A stretch of DNA of 42,039 bases from Lachnospiraceae bacterium (GTDB taxonomy: Bacteria; Bacillota; Clostridia; Lachnospirales; Lachnospiraceae): the NCBI GenBank assembly GCA_017617395.1, contig JAFZWG010000089.1, positions 1-42,039 of the forward strand, in the 5' to 3' direction. This document shows, piece by piece, positions 1 to 9,504 of the stretch. Both the position numbers and the translations under genes were made by a program. Below the pieces are notes generated by a model. It had not been told where the DNA came from. It did no database searches and saw only the letters and a list, made by a program, of their open reading frames with translations. Within the stretch, counting starts at the first letter, position 1, and the number at the start of each line of letters is the position of its first letter.

Positions 1-236
1 CCTGCAATCCGCTACAGCAGGGGTGATGATGTGCCGAGGGGCGTCCGATTCGGAGCCGCCCGTAGTAAGTGATGTTGAAGTTTGGGTCTCGCGCAATGGG
101 AATTTGCGAACCGTGTCAGGGCAGGAATGCAGCAGCACTAAGTAAACCCTCTCATGTGCCGTGAGGAAGCCTGGATTGAGTTAACTGCTATGGTAACGTT
201 CGGAGAGGCGTTTCGAAGCACTTCGCACGGCTTTTT
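1..236 (+). ncRNA. ffs: Signal recognition particle RNA, large Gram-positive type, 5' end cut by window edge
   Basis: This is the RNA scaffold of the signal recognition particle, which binds Ffh and targets nascent membrane and secreted proteins. The Alu-domain segment CCTGCAATCCGCT...AGCAGGG lies at the very start. The domain IV core is at about 108-140: GTGTCAGG (113-120), a GGAA tetraloop (124-127), then AGCAGCACTAAG. The 3' arm, with GAGTTAACTGCTATGGTAACG (about 177-198), resembles the matching region of Bacillus scRNA. A GCACTTCGCACGGC segment is followed by a T-run at 232-236, which sets the likely 3' end. About 30-40 nt of the 5' end appear to be missing. An apparent ORF start at 154 lies inside this RNA and is not a real start codon. 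Confidence 0.9.
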
Positions 237-282
237 AAATGTTTGGGGCAGCATTATTGCGTTACGAGGAGAGGAGCCTATC

Positions 283-2043
283 ATGTTTTTGACAACGACG
301 TCGAAGGTCAATGCGGTTAAGAAATTGATCCGTGAGAAGAAGTACGACGAAGCGGTTGAAATTGCGGAGAAGATCGATCCCGACAAGGTTGCGTCGGTTT
401 ATGACCTGTCTTCCATTGCGGAAGCATACATGAAGAAGGGCCGTCTTGAGGAGGCAAAGCATCTCTATCTCGTGATGTACGAGCGCAACAAGTCCCACAA
501 GGTGATGACGGGTCTGATTGAGCTGAGCCTCAAACTAAAGGAGCCGAAGGACGCGGAGCGTTTCCTTCGCGAGTTCCGCCGTATGGAGCCGGACAATCCG
601 GAGCGTCTGGTATACCGCTACCGCGTGGACAGCATGCTCGGAAAGGATCCGGAGTACCTTGTTAAGAGCCTTGCGAAGCTCAAGAACGAGGAGTACACGG
701 ACGTCTGGGCTCTGGAGCTTGCAAAAGCGTATTACAAGTGCAACGACCGCGAAGCATGTGCGGCCGAATGCCATTCGATTATAAAGTATTTTCCGGATTC
801 GGAGGTGGCGAGAAAGGCGAATGTCCTGCTCGGAGCCTGCGAGATTGAGGACGAGGAGCCGGTAGAGACGGCGCCCGAGGAAGATGTTGACACGACCGAG
901 ATTGCCGAGTCGCTGCTGCAGGATGTCTCCGCGATGCTGGAGGAAAATGCTGCCGCAGAAGCAGTTGCCAACGAGGTTCTCGACGAGAAGGTGATCGCGA
1001 GCCAGACGCCGGCGCATCCCGTGCCGTACCTGCGCACGCTGGAGTTCCTTGTGCAGTGCAAGCCGGCCGCAGAGGATTTGTCGCAGTACGGTGACCTCGT
1101 GGAGGAAGAGCCTGCTGTCAGCAAGGAAACGGCGAAGATGATGGCCCTGAGTGAGGCATTTGTGTTGCCTGAGGCGTTGAAGGGTCAGATTGACAACGTA
1201 ATCTTTGAGACCGATGACGATGACGACGATATCGTGATCACGTGCGGCGAGGTTTTGGCGGAGACCGCTGAGGATGCTGCCGAAGCGGACGACGATGACG
1301 ATGATGAGGAAGAGACCGTGATCAGCGGATACTTCGACGAGGAGCCGGAGGAGGCTGAAGAGGAAGCGACGGACGAGGCGGAGGAGTCGGAAGAAGCCGA
1401 GGACGACGAAGAGTCCGAAGAAGACGACGAGGACGTTGAGGAAGCCGAGGAGGACGAGGAGTCCGACGAGGATGACGATACCGAGGACGCAGAAGAGGCG
1501 GACGAGGTTGACGAAGAAGAGTCTGAGGAGGCAGAAGATTCCGAAGAGGAAGAGGACGCCGACGCAGATGATGATACCGAAGATGACGACGTCGAAGACG
1601 AGGATGAGTCCGGGGTCGAAGCTGACGATGAGGAAGCGGAGGATGGCGAGGACGAAGCTGACGACGAAGATGTCGAGGATGAAGAGGACGCTGAGGTTGC
1701 AGAGGACGAGCCTGAAGAGGGCGAGTTGAACGAGGAGTACTTCGAGGACGAGGTCTCCGACGAGGACGAGGATGTCTCTGTTGACAACGGCGATCTGATG
1801 GATGAGACGCTCTCGAGCATGGCGGACAAGCTGGCGAGCCAGATTTTGTCGGCGACGGCGGAGGAGCAGATGCTTCGCGATGAGGCGCCGGTGGACGCGG
1901 CGGAAGAGCCCGCGGAGCGGCCCGAGGATACGAAGGTTATGGAGGGACTCTCCGACCGTGCGTTCCGCGAGGCGGTTAAGGATGACGATGAAGCTATCGA
2001 AAGAGCTTTGTACAGTTTGCTCGGCGACGACAGTCGCAAGTAA
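283..2043 (+). CDS. TPR-like protein with very long Asp/Glu-rich domain
   Basis: The 586-residue protein starts MFLTTTSKVNAVKK; GAGGAGAGGAG at 267-277 is the ribosome site. The longer frame from 154 is rejected because it overlaps SRP RNA. Residues 1-190 are helical with TPR-like repeats (pairs such as KKLIREKKYDEAVEIAEK and YMKKGRLEEAKHLYLVMYER). Residues about 309-505 are an extremely acidic low-complexity tract, mostly Asp and Glu with Ala and Ser. The last 80 residues become ordinary helical sequence again. There is no signal peptide or membrane segment, so it is probably cytoplasmic. It sits directly upstream of murA and metK, probably in one transcript. TPR domains bind protein partners; the acidic tract could bind basic proteins or metal ions, but I do not recognise a specific function. 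Confidence 0.85.
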   Translation: MFLTTTSKVNAVKKLIREKKYDEAVEIAEKIDPDKVASVYDLSSIAEAYMKKGRLEEAKHLYLVMYERNKSHKVMTGLIELSLKLKEPKDAERFLREFRRMEPDNPERLVYRYRVDSMLGKDPEYLVKSLAKLKNEEYTDVWALELAKAYYKCNDREACAAECHSIIKYFPDSEVARKANVLLGACEIEDEEPVETAPEEDVDTTEIAESLLQDVSAMLEENAAAEAVANEVLDEKVIASQTPAHPVPYLRTLEFLVQCKPAAEDLSQYGDLVEEEPAVSKETAKMMALSEAFVLPEALKGQIDNVIFETDDDDDDIVITCGEVLAETAEDAAEADDDDDDEEETVISGYFDEEPEEAEEEATDEAEESEEAEDDEESEEDDEDVEEAEEDEESDEDDDTEDAEEADEVDEEESEEAEDSEEEEDADADDDTEDDDVEDEDESGVEADDEEAEDGEDEADDEDVEDEEDAEVAEDEPEEGELNEEYFEDEVSDEDEDVSVDNGDLMDETLSSMADKLASQILSATAEEQMLRDEAPVDAAEEPAERPEDTKVMEGLSDRAFREAVKDDDEAIERALYSLLGDDSRK

Positions 2044-2097
2044 GCGAAGAATATATCTGGTTGGAGGACAGTCGGGCCTACGGTTCGTCTATTGTGT

Positions 2098-3366
2098 ATG
2101 AATCGCTATATTATCAACGGCGGGAAGGAACTGCATGGGGAAGTGACCATCGGGGGCGCGAAGAACGCGGCCCTGGGTATTATTGCCGGTGCGCTCCTGA
2201 CCGATGAGACGGTTACCATCGACAATCTGCCGAACGTGAGCGACATCAATGTGCTTCTCGAAGCCATTCGCAGCATCGGCGCGACGGTTGACCGTGTCAA
2301 CGATCATGAAGTGAAAATCTGCGGAGCCACGATTTCCTCGGAGGTTGTGGATTCGGAGTATATTCAGAAGATCCGTGCGTCGTACTACCTGCTCGGCGCT
2401 TTGATCGGCAAGCGCGGAAGCGCGACGGTGGCAATGCCGGGCGGCTGCGAGATCGGCGCAAGACCGATCGATCAGCACCTGAAGGGCTTCCGTGCGCTCG
2501 GTGTGCGCTGCGAGGAGAAGGACGGTTGCGTTGTCGCGAAGGTGCAGAATCTTCGCGGAAGCCACATTTTCCTCGACGTTGTGAGCGTCGGTGCGACCAT
2601 CAATATCATGCTTGCCGCAGTACTTGCGAGCGGCACGACCATTTTGGAAAATGCAGCCAAGGAGCCGCACATCGTTGATGTTGCGAACTTCCTTAACAGT
2701 ATGGGCGCGCGCATCAAGGGCGCCGGTACCGATATCATCCGTGTCTACGGCGTGGAGCGCCTGCACGGGACATACTATTCGATTATTCCCGACCAGATCG
2801 AGGCCGGCACGTTCATGTGCCTTGTAGCCGCGACGAAGGGCGATGTGACGATCAAGAACGTCATTCCGAAGCATCTGGAGTCCATCACTTCGAAGCTTCA
2901 GGAGATCGGCGTTACGGTCGATGAGTCGGACGAGGAAGTGCGCGTGATCGCGGATCCCGGAACGAGGGTGCATTCGACGCAGATCAAGACCCGCGTGTAC
3001 CCCGGCTTTCCGACGGATATGCAGCCGCAGATTACGGCGGTGCTGATGCTCGCCGAGGGTTACAGTGTCGTGAACGAGAGCATCTTCGAGAATCGTTTCC
3101 GCTATGTGGACGAGCTTCGGAAGATGGGCGCCGATATCTTCGTCAAGGCGGACCAGACATCCGCGCGGATTCACGGTGTTCGCTCCGTGAAGGGCGCCGA
3201 GATCATCGTTCCGGACCTTCGCGCCGGAGCGGCTCTTACGATCGCCGCGCTTGCCGCACAGGGCAAGACGACGATGCACTGCGTCGATTACATCGAGCGC
3301 GGCTACGAGGATTTTGACGGCAAGCTCCGCTCTTTGGGTGCGGACATTATCAAAGTATCGGACTAA
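2098..3366 (+). CDS. murA: UDP-N-acetylglucosamine 1-carboxyvinyltransferase (MurA)
   Basis: Catalyses the first committed step of peptidoglycan synthesis, transfer of enolpyruvate from PEP to UDP-GlcNAc, in the cytoplasm. The 422-residue length is usual for the family. The N-terminus [16 protein letters not shown] is followed by the GGAKNA substrate-binding lysine motif. The catalytic loop [10 protein letters not shown] contains C117, the family's PEP-adduct cysteine and fosfomycin target. ATG at 2098 was chosen because it matches the family N-terminus; an in-frame TTG at 2092 is the alternative. The only good Shine-Dalgarno (GGAGG 2063-2067) is about 30 nt upstream, unusually far, so initiation is uncertain. 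The gene is followed by metK after 49 bp. Low-GC Firmicutes often carry two MurA paralogs; which one this is cannot be told. Confidence 0.95.
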   Translation: MNRYIINGGKELHGEVTIGGAKNAALGIIAGALLTDETVTIDNLPNVSDINVLLEAIRSIGATVDRVNDHEVKICGATISSEVVDSEYIQKIRASYYLLGALIGKRGSATVAMPGGCEIGARPIDQHLKGFRALGVRCEEKDGCVVAKVQNLRGSHIFLDVVSVGATINIMLAAVLASGTTILENAAKEPHIVDVANFLNSMGARIKGAGTDIIRVYGVERLHGTYYSIIPDQIEAGTFMCLVAATKGDVTIKNVIPKHLESITSKLQEIGVTVDESDEEVRVIADPGTRVHSTQIKTRVYPGFPTDMQPQITAVLMLAEGYSVVNESIFENRFRYVDELRKMGADIFVKADQTSARIHGVRSVKGAEIIVPDLRAGAALTIAALAAQGKTTMHCVDYIERGYEDFDGKLRSLGADIIKVSD

Positions 3367-3415
3367 CGGTGTTGTGGTTTTGGGGCGGAGAATTTTCCGC
3401 CGGGAGGTGATAGAT

Positions 3416-4624
3416 TTGGAAAAGCGTTTGTTTACGTCGGAGTCGGTGACGGAAGGTCATCCCGATAAAATCTGCGACCAGATTTCGGACGCAGTATTGG
3501 ATGCGCTGATCGCGCAGGACCCGATGAGCCGTGTCGCATGCGAGACGGCAATTACGACCGGTCTGGTGCTCGTCATGGGCGAGATTTCGACCGACGGTTA
3601 TGTGGATATTCAGAAGACTGTGCGTGACACGATCCGCGAGATCGGTTACACGCGCGCCAAATACGGTTTCGACGCCGACACGTGCGGCGTCATTGTTGCG
3701 CTCGACGAGCAGTCGGCGGACATCGCTCTGGGTGTAAATACGGCGCTGGAGGCGAAGGAAGCGGGCGCTTCCGAGGGCACGCGCCAGGAGAACACCGAAG
3801 TCGGTGCCGGCGATCAGGGTATGATGTTCGGCTATGCGACGAATGAGACTCCGGAGCTGATGCCGTACCCGATCAGTCTTGCGCACAAGCTCACGAAGAA
3901 GCTCTCCGAGGTTCGCAAGAACGGAACGCTTCCGTATCTTCGTCCGGACGGCAAGTCCCAGGTTACGGTGGAGTACGACGAGAACGGCAAGCCCGTGCAT
4001 CTGCATGCGGTGGTGCTCTCGACGCAGCACGATCCCGATGTGACGCAGGAGCAGCTCCATGCGGACATTCGCAAGTTCGTTCTTGATCCGGTGCTTCCTG
4101 CGGATATGGTGGATGATGAGACGCTGTTCTACATCAACCCGACCGGCCGCTTCGTCATCGGCGGACCGAACGGTGACTCGGGCCTCACGGGACGCAAGAT
4201 CATCGTTGACACTTACGGCGGATATGCGCGCCACGGCGGCGGTGCATTTTCCGGCAAAGACTGCACGAAGGTGGACCGCTCCGCGAGCTATGCGGCCCGC
4301 TACGTTGCGAAGAACATCGTGGCTGCCGGCCTGGCCGACCGCTGCGAGATCCAGGTTTCCTACGCCATCGGCGTTGCGGAGCCGACCTCGGTTATGATCG
4401 ATACGTTCGGTACCGGTAAGATCTCCGATGCCGAGCTTACAAAGATTGCCCGCAAGGTCTTCGACCTTCGCCCGGGCGGCATCATCAAGATGCTCGACCT
4501 GCGCCGTCCGATCTACAAGCAGACGGCAGCGTACGGCCACTTCGGCCGCACGGACGTGGATCTCCCGTGGGAGAAGACGGACCGCGTGGAAGAGCTGAAA
4601 AAAATGGCTGAAGCATATAACTAG
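3416..4624 (+). CDS. metK: S-adenosylmethionine synthase (MetK), TTG start
   Basis: Makes S-adenosylmethionine from methionine and ATP in the cytoplasm. The 402-residue protein begins [18 protein letters not shown], the standard family start with the GHPDK ATP-binding motif. It continues with [12 protein letters not shown] and [16 protein letters not shown], the glycine-rich ATP/phosphate loops, and ends with the conserved GHFGR segment. The start is TTG at 3416, 8 nt after GGGAGG (3402-3407). No other in-frame start matches both the family N-terminus and the ribosome site: GTG at 3407 overlaps the SD. There is no SAM riboswitch in the 49-bp gap from murA, so it is probably co-transcribed with murA. 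Confidence 0.96.
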   Translation: MEKRLFTSESVTEGHPDKICDQISDAVLDALIAQDPMSRVACETAITTGLVLVMGEISTDGYVDIQKTVRDTIREIGYTRAKYGFDADTCGVIVALDEQSADIALGVNTALEAKEAGASEGTRQENTEVGAGDQGMMFGYATNETPELMPYPISLAHKLTKKLSEVRKNGTLPYLRPDGKSQVTVEYDENGKPVHLHAVVLSTQHDPDVTQEQLHADIRKFVLDPVLPADMVDDETLFYINPTGRFVIGGPNGDSGLTGRKIIVDTYGGYARHGGGAFSGKDCTKVDRSASYAARYVAKNIVAAGLADRCEIQVSYAIGVAEPTSVMIDTFGTGKISDAELTKIARKVFDLRPGGIIKMLDLRRPIYKQTAAYGHFGRTDVDLPWEKTDRVEELKKMAEAYN

Positions 4625-4716
4625 CGACGACAGAGAGGTTATTGACACATATCCTTGTTGATGATAATTCGCACCGGTTGTTATTGTCGAATTTGCATGA
4701 CAACCGAATGTCGTAA

Positions 4717-4734
4717 AAGAGTTTTAGATTAAAC
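4717..4734 (+). repeat. Short repeat copy 1 (AAGAGTTTTAGRTTAAAC)
   Basis: AAGAGTTTTAGATTAAAC lies in the 231-bp gap between metK and the first EPS glycosyltransferase. It matches a copy at 6859-6876 in 17 of 18 positions, also in a gap upstream of an EPS gene. The rest of this gap holds a possible weak promoter (TTGACA 4642-4647 with GATAAT 4663-4668, spacing only 15) and a GGTTGT/ACAACC inverted repeat (4676-4705). Function unknown. Confidence 0.5.
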
Positions 4735-4855
4735 AGTAAAACATGTTGCGGATGCAGTTACTCGTTGTTGCACACGATTGAGTACAGCCGGTATATGGCG
4801 GTGTTATGGGGCTCAAGTGTTGCGTTGAATAACAGGAGAATGTGGAGGACAACAA

Positions 4856-5827
4856 ATGGTTTCTGTTATCATTCCCGTGTATAATGTTGAAAAGTATCTG
4901 CCGCAATGCTTGGACAGTGTAGAAAATCAAACATATAAAGATTTGGAGATTATCTTAGTTGATGATGGCTCTCCTGACAACAGTGGTTATATTTGTGATC
5001 AATATGCGTCTAAGGATAGTAGGATAACTGTAATTCACAAGGAGAACGGCGGATTGTCTGATGCGCGAAACGCGGGGTTGGCAATAGCGCAGGGAGAGTA
5101 TGTGTATTTCCTTGACAGTGATGATTATTTACGGGAAGACGCTATTCAGAAGCTTGTAAGTCGCAGTAACGCAGAAAATGCGGATATTGTTTTTTTTGAC
5201 TGCGAAACAATCTATGAGGATTATGAGGATCCCGAATATAGAGAAGATTTTGCTCGGAATCATGAGTACAGTACAGACAATGGAGCAATAGTATTGAAAG
5301 CACAACAGGAACGCGGGGAGTATTGTCCTTGCGTTCCATTTCTGTTTTTTCGAAAGAGCTTTCTTGATTGTCAAAAACTGCGGTTTGAAAAAGGAATGGT
5401 ACATGAGGATGAGCTGTTCACTGCGGTAGCGTTTGTTCGAGCGAGACGGGTTGCGCAGGAGAAAAATCGGCTATATTTTCGACGGTTACGGGCAAATTCA
5501 ATAATGTCCGGGAAATCCTCGCAGCGGAGTTTTGCAGGCGTGGAACAATGCATTGATAAATTGTTGGTTGAGAGATCAAGCTATAAAGAGGAAGATATCG
5601 AAAGTGTAGCGTTGGGGAGTATTATAAGAGGTCTGGCTAATGGAGTTTTGTACAAATACTTTGGACTAAAGTCGGAAGAGAGAACGAAGGTCGATGTGTA
5701 TGTTAAGGCGGTGAGAAAGAGGCTTGCCTCTGTGAAATATCTTGGTAGCAGGAAGCTTGCACTGAAATTCCGGCATTTGCATACGTATGAGTTTTTTACA
5801 AAGCTGGTAAAAAACAATAGGCGTTGA
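4856..5827 (+). CDS. Glycosyltransferase family 2 (EPS)
   Basis: A GT-A fold glycosyltransferase of 323 residues that transfers a sugar from a nucleotide-sugar donor to a lipid-linked EPS repeat unit at the cytoplasmic membrane face. Residues 1-110 carry the family 2 hallmarks: VSVIIPVYNVEKYL, the nucleotide-binding VDDGSPD and the metal-binding DSDD in YFLDSDDYL. The C-terminal half is family-variable, so donor and acceptor cannot be predicted. GGAGG at 4844-4848 precedes the ATG by 7 nt. It shares its first 100 residues closely with the genes at 5839 and 17248, indicating paralogy. It is the first gene of the AT-richer EPS region and overlaps the region containing the next gene's ribosome site. 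Confidence 0.9.
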   Translation: MVSVIIPVYNVEKYLPQCLDSVENQTYKDLEIILVDDGSPDNSGYICDQYASKDSRITVIHKENGGLSDARNAGLAIAQGEYVYFLDSDDYLREDAIQKLVSRSNAENADIVFFDCETIYEDYEDPEYREDFARNHEYSTDNGAIVLKAQQERGEYCPCVPFLFFRKSFLDCQKLRFEKGMVHEDELFTAVAFVRARRVAQEKNRLYFRRLRANSIMSGKSSQRSFAGVEQCIDKLLVERSSYKEEDIESVALGSIIRGLANGVLYKYFGLKSEERTKVDVYVKAVRKRLASVKYLGSRKLALKFRHLHTYEFFTKLVKNNRR

Positions 5828-5838
5828 AGGAGGGGCTA

Positions 5839-6828
5839 ATGATTTCGGTTATCATTCCGGTATATAATGTTGAACAGTATATTCGGGAATGCCTAGACAG
5901 TGTAATTTCACAGAGTTATCGCGACTTGGAGATTATTCTTGTTGATGATGGGTCTCCGGATCATTCGGGTACAATCTGTGAAGAATATGCTTCAATAGAT
6001 GAGCGGATTACCGTTATTCATAAAGAAAACGGGGGACAATCCGATGCAAAAAATGTGGGATTCCTTGCAGCACATGGTGAATACATTTATTATTTGGATA
6101 GCGATGACTATATTGGTAAAGAAACGCTCGAACGTGCTGTAACTGTTGCCGAGAAAGAAAAAGCTGATATCGTGTTTTTTGGCGGCGTGGCGTTTTCTGA
6201 CGATCCGGATTTACAGCTTCCATCCGTTGGGATTGAACACACCTATTCTGTTTCGTCCGGTGCTGAAACTTTGATTCAAAGATGGTGCAGGAAAGAGTGG
6301 ATGCCTGGAGGGCCAGGACATTTATTTGCCGCCAGTTTTATAAAACGAGAAGAGCTCTCGTTTTATAAAGGCATTGTCTATGAGGATCACCTGTTTTCCT
6401 CGATTGCGTACGCACGGGCGGAAAGAGTAGCGCAGTGCAGGGAGGCAGTTTACTATTACCGAATCCATTCTGATTCGACGATGACATCAAAGCCCAAAGT
6501 ATATAATTTGAATTGTTTTCGGATTTGTGTCCAGGAGATTGCGGAAGAAAAGAAGCACTACCCAGAGGGAGCAAAACAGATAGAGGCATTAGACACAATG
6601 ATTCGCTACTCTGCGTATGCTTATATGAACTTATACGGGGAGCTTGATAAAGTCAGTCGACGGAGTGTTTCCAAGGAGATGACCGGAGCTATTCGAACTG
6701 AGCTGGCGCGGGTGAAAACAATTCCTTGCGGAAAGCAGAAAATTAAGTATGCTTTTCCGGGTTTGTGGGCTTTCGCATACAACACACGGAAGAAAATTCA
6801 AGGAAGACGGTGGCTGGTGCGGTTGTGA
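5839..6828 (+). CDS. Glycosyltransferase family 2 (EPS), paralog
   Basis: A second GT2 enzyme, 329 residues, with MISVIIPVYNVEQYI, VDDGSPDHSG and a DSDD metal site (YYLDSDDYI). It is strongly similar to the preceding gene over the N-terminal catalytic half and divergent afterwards, as expected for a tandem duplicate with changed acceptor specificity. The start is ATG 5839, after AAGGAGGGG that begins at the stop codon of the upstream gene. An in-frame TTG at 5824 is rejected because it lies before that ribosome site. A 97-bp gap with a repeated 18-mer follows before the next gene. Confidence 0.9.
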   Translation: MISVIIPVYNVEQYIRECLDSVISQSYRDLEIILVDDGSPDHSGTICEEYASIDERITVIHKENGGQSDAKNVGFLAAHGEYIYYLDSDDYIGKETLERAVTVAEKEKADIVFFGGVAFSDDPDLQLPSVGIEHTYSVSSGAETLIQRWCRKEWMPGGPGHLFAASFIKREELSFYKGIVYEDHLFSSIAYARAERVAQCREAVYYYRIHSDSTMTSKPKVYNLNCFRICVQEIAEEKKHYPEGAKQIEALDTMIRYSAYAYMNLYGELDKVSRRSVSKEMTGAIRTELARVKTIPCGKQKIKYAFPGLWAFAYNTRKKIQGRRWLVRL

Positions 6829-6858
6829 ATAAACGCTGACTTAAATATGATGACGGAG

Positions 6859-6876
6859 AAGAGTTTTAGGTTAAAC
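6859..6876 (+). repeat. Short repeat copy 2 (AAGAGTTTTAGRTTAAAC)
   Basis: AAGAGTTTTAGGTTAAAC, one mismatch from the copy at 4717-4734. It ends 49 bp before the start codon of the pyruvyl transferase-like gene; copy 1 ends 121 bp before its gene. Confidence 0.5.
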
Positions 6877-6925
6877 CAGCAGCGGGAGTAAAGGGACACA
6901 AAAGAAACCGACGAGAGGATTGCAA

Positions 6926-7978
6926 ATGATTGCCACGAACAAAATTCGGCACAAATTAGGGGCGGCGAAGCGAATAATAAAAAGACGAATGGCGTTGAGG
7001 CGTACTCTGTCCACAGTACCCAAGCAAGGGGGCAAGGTAGTGATTCTTGCAACACCTACCCACGGAAATCTTGGAGACCAAGCGATTGTGCTAGCTGAGA
7101 AACAAATGCTGCGAGGTGTCTACGGGGAGAACATATACGAAATTCCGAACGAGCAGTATCTCAGTTTCCCCACTCTTGTGGAACGTGTTATATCTCCGGA
7201 AGATATTGTTGTTATCGACGGGGGAGGGAATCTCGGGACTATATGGGACTACGAAGACGACAAGATAACAGATATAATAGAGCGCTTTCATGAGAATAGA
7301 ATTGTCGTTTTTCCGCAGACTTGTTTTTACGATGATGCGCTAACAGCGAAAAAGAAAATTGAACATAATCGGAGAGTATATGCCAAGGCTACTAGACTTA
7401 GTGTAATGTTGAGAGATGAGGAGTCCTATAGTTCGTTTAGTGAGTTCTTCCCCGAAACAAAAGCATACTTTGTGCCTGATATTGTACTGTCTCTTGTTCC
7501 GAAAACTGGAGTTGTAGAACGGAACGGAGCGCTGACTTGTTTCCGCAGTGATCGCGAGAAGGCAGCGGGAAGCGAGGCGTTAAAGAACAGAGCACAGACC
7601 GTTTTGCATAGTCTGGGAATGAATCAGAAAGAAATCTCAACTATAGTGAATTGTGAAGTAGGAGTTCAGAACAGAGAGCAGGAAGTCAATAAAAAACTCG
7701 TTGAATTTGCATCTGCGGAAATAGTGATAACAGACCGTCTTCATGCAATGCTATTCTGTGCGATTACAGGGACACCATGCGTTGCATTGGATAATATAAG
7801 CAGGAAAGTAAGCGGCTCGTATAGATGGATTAAAGACCTTCCTTACATTGCCCTCGTGACTGACATTGCGAAGATAGAAGATGCAGTGTCAAAAGTGTTG
7901 GGGGAAAAAGATACTGCGCGGAGATTCGTGTATCCCCAAAAGAGGGTCCTATCCATAATTAAAGAGGAACAAGTGTAA
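6926..7978 (+). CDS. Polysaccharide pyruvyl transferase family protein
   Basis: A 350-residue member of the polysaccharide pyruvyl transferase family (Pfam PF04230, related to EpsI/EpsO/CsaB), which adds ketal pyruvate from PEP to sugars of surface polymers. Visible signatures are ATPTHGNLGDQAIVLAE near the N-terminus (the family HGNxGDxAI motif), VVIDGGGNLG, and VITDRLHAMLF near the C-terminus. The start is ATG 6926, 6 nt after GAGAGG; an in-frame TTG at 6920 abuts the ribosome site. Its stop overlaps the flippase start by one base (TAATG), so the two are translationally coupled. The acidic modification probably affects charge of the EPS; the acceptor sugar is unknown. Confidence 0.85.
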   Translation: MIATNKIRHKLGAAKRIIKRRMALRRTLSTVPKQGGKVVILATPTHGNLGDQAIVLAEKQMLRGVYGENIYEIPNEQYLSFPTLVERVISPEDIVVIDGGGNLGTIWDYEDDKITDIIERFHENRIVVFPQTCFYDDALTAKKKIEHNRRVYAKATRLSVMLRDEESYSSFSEFFPETKAYFVPDIVLSLVPKTGVVERNGALTCFRSDREKAAGSEALKNRAQTVLHSLGMNQKEISTIVNCEVGVQNREQEVNKKLVEFASAEIVITDRLHAMLFCAITGTPCVALDNISRKVSGSYRWIKDLPYIALVTDIAKIEDAVSKVLGEKDTARRFVYPQKRVLSIIKEEQV

Positions 7979-9504
7979 TGTCTGAAAAGAAAAAGACAAT
8001 GATAAGTCTGGTTACAGCGGTGTTGGCAGTGGGTGTTTCCGTGCTGGCAAACTTCTTCCTCTCTCACTTTGTTGTGAAAGAAATGGGGGAGGAGGCGAAT
8101 GGCTTTGCGCAATTGGCGAACAACTTTGTTAGTTATGCGATGCTGTTTACAATTGCTTTGAATTCTATGGCAGGACGATTTATGTCTATTGCCTATTATC
8201 GGGGAGAAGTGGATAAATGTCGTAAGTATTATTCTTCGGTTGTTGTTGGCAATATAGCAATCATTGGCGTGTTGATCGTTCCCGCCATTGTTTGTGTAGT
8301 GAAGTTGAATAGAATAGTTAACATAGATACAGCAAATGTAGAACATGTTAAAGTTTTGTTTGCGTGTGTTTTTTTAAACTTTTTTGCGTCGTTGTGCGTG
8401 GGCTTTTTTTCTCTTGCCTTTTTTGTAAAGAATGCTCAATATTTGCAAAACACAATCAACATGGTGCGAGTCCTGCTGAATGCGATGGGACTTTTAGCCT
8501 TGTTTACACTCTTTGCACCCAAGATTTATTATATTAGTTTGATTGGGTTGGTTCTGACAGTTTTCTCAATACCGATGGTTTCCTTCTTCAAGAGAAAACT
8601 ACTCCCAAGTGTAAAGTTTAGTCCGAGAGACTTTGATTTTAAGTATATCGTAGAGTTAATCCTTTCCGGTATTTGGAATACTGTTACGCAGTGTGGAAAT
8701 CTGCTGATGACAGGGTTTGATCTGCTTTTATCCAACCTTTTGCTCAGCCCCGGAAGAATGGGTGTTTTAGCGGTTGCCAAAACGGTCCCTACGTTTATTA
8801 CGAGCTTGGGAGTAAGCGTGAACTCTACGTTTGCCCCGGATCTTACTATGTCTTATTCGCAAGGAGACAGAAATCAGATTCTAAACTCACTAAGGTATTC
8901 TGTTAAGTGTTCCAGTTTTGTCATGTCCATTCCGTTAATGATGTTGTGCATTTACGGGAGGAGTTTCTATACTCTATGGATGCCGACAATGAATGCAAAA
9001 GAACTATCTCTGTTGTCAACGTTGACTTGCGTTGCGTTTATTCCGCTTTCGGGGACACAGACTCTATATAACGTGTTTACTGTGACGAATAAACTAAAGG
9101 TCAATTCTATCAGTATTGTTGTGGGCGGAATTGTTAATATCATCTCGGTGTGTTTGCTCCTTCGACTTACATCACTTGACTTATACGCTGTGGCAGGAAT
9201 CAGTTCTTTGGTCAGCATTCTGAGAAACCTGATTATTACAGTGCCGTATAGCGCTTATGTGCTGGGGCTGAAGAAGCATGTTTTTTTCAAGGACGTTGGG
9301 ATTTCGGTGTTGTGTTGTGCTATAAGTGGTGTGATATGTTTTGCTTTCAGCAGAATTATCGTTCCGGACACATGGATTACACTGTTTGTATCTGCATTTG
9401 TGGCAGGCGTGGTTGTCGCCGTTGTTTTGTTTGTTGTATTGTTGAACAGTGAAGAGAAAAAGAAGGTTGCGAACAAGCTTAGGAGGAATCATGGACAAAG
9501 TTAA
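7978..9504 (+). CDS. Wzx-type polysaccharide flippase
   Basis: A 508-residue integral membrane protein with about 12-14 hydrophobic segments and no long soluble domain, of the MOP (MATE/Wzx) exporter superfamily. It should flip undecaprenyl-linked repeat units across the cytoplasmic membrane. The N-terminal helix pair (MISLVTAVLAVGVSVLANF, then FVSYAMLFTIALNSMAGRF) is typical of polysaccharide biosynthesis proteins. A conserved-looking central region contains NTVTQCGNLLMTGFDLLLSN. Its start overlaps the upstream stop by one base and its end overlaps the next start by 14 bases. It is the only flippase in the EPS region, so it is the likely exporter for the cluster. Confidence 0.88.
   Translation: MSEKKKTMISLVTAVLAVGVSVLANFFLSHFVVKEMGEEANGFAQLANNFVSYAMLFTIALNSMAGRFMSIAYYRGEVDKCRKYYSSVVVGNIAIIGVLIVPAIVCVVKLNRIVNIDTANVEHVKVLFACVFLNFFASLCVGFFSLAFFVKNAQYLQNTINMVRVLLNAMGLLALFTLFAPKIYYISLIGLVLTVFSIPMVSFFKRKLLPSVKFSPRDFDFKYIVELILSGIWNTVTQCGNLLMTGFDLLLSNLLLSPGRMGVLAVAKTVPTFITSLGVSVNSTFAPDLTMSYSQGDRNQILNSLRYSVKCSSFVMSIPLMMLCIYGRSFYTLWMPTMNAKELSLLSTLTCVAFIPLSGTQTLYNVFTVTNKLKVNSISIVVGGIVNIISVCLLLRLTSLDLYAVAGISSLVSILRNLIITVPYSAYVLGLKKHVFFKDVGISVLCCAISGVICFAFSRIIVPDTWITLFVSAFVAGVVVAVVLFVVLLNSEEKKKVANKLRRNHGQS

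Noticed and set aside
154-282. N-terminal extension of the TPR protein from ATG 154
   Set aside because: It lies within the SRP RNA 3' arm and its terminator; the family-like start with a good ribosome site is at 283.
1185-2039. 284-aa serine-rich ORF on the minus strand
   Set aside because: It is the antisense shadow of the GAG/GAC-rich acidic tract and has no separate coding signal.
2089-3279. 396-aa minus-strand ORF opposite murA
   Set aside because: Shadow of a GC-biased coding frame; murA on the plus strand is unmistakable.
3367-3415. SAM riboswitch before metK
   Set aside because: The gap of 49 bp is too short and shows no riboswitch-like helices.
3350-4648. 432-aa minus-strand ORF opposite metK
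   Set aside because: Antisense shadow of metK with no recognisable domain.
4717-6876. GTTTTAG-containing motif as a CRISPR repeat
   Set aside because: Only two distant copies, no regularly spaced spacers and no cas genes.
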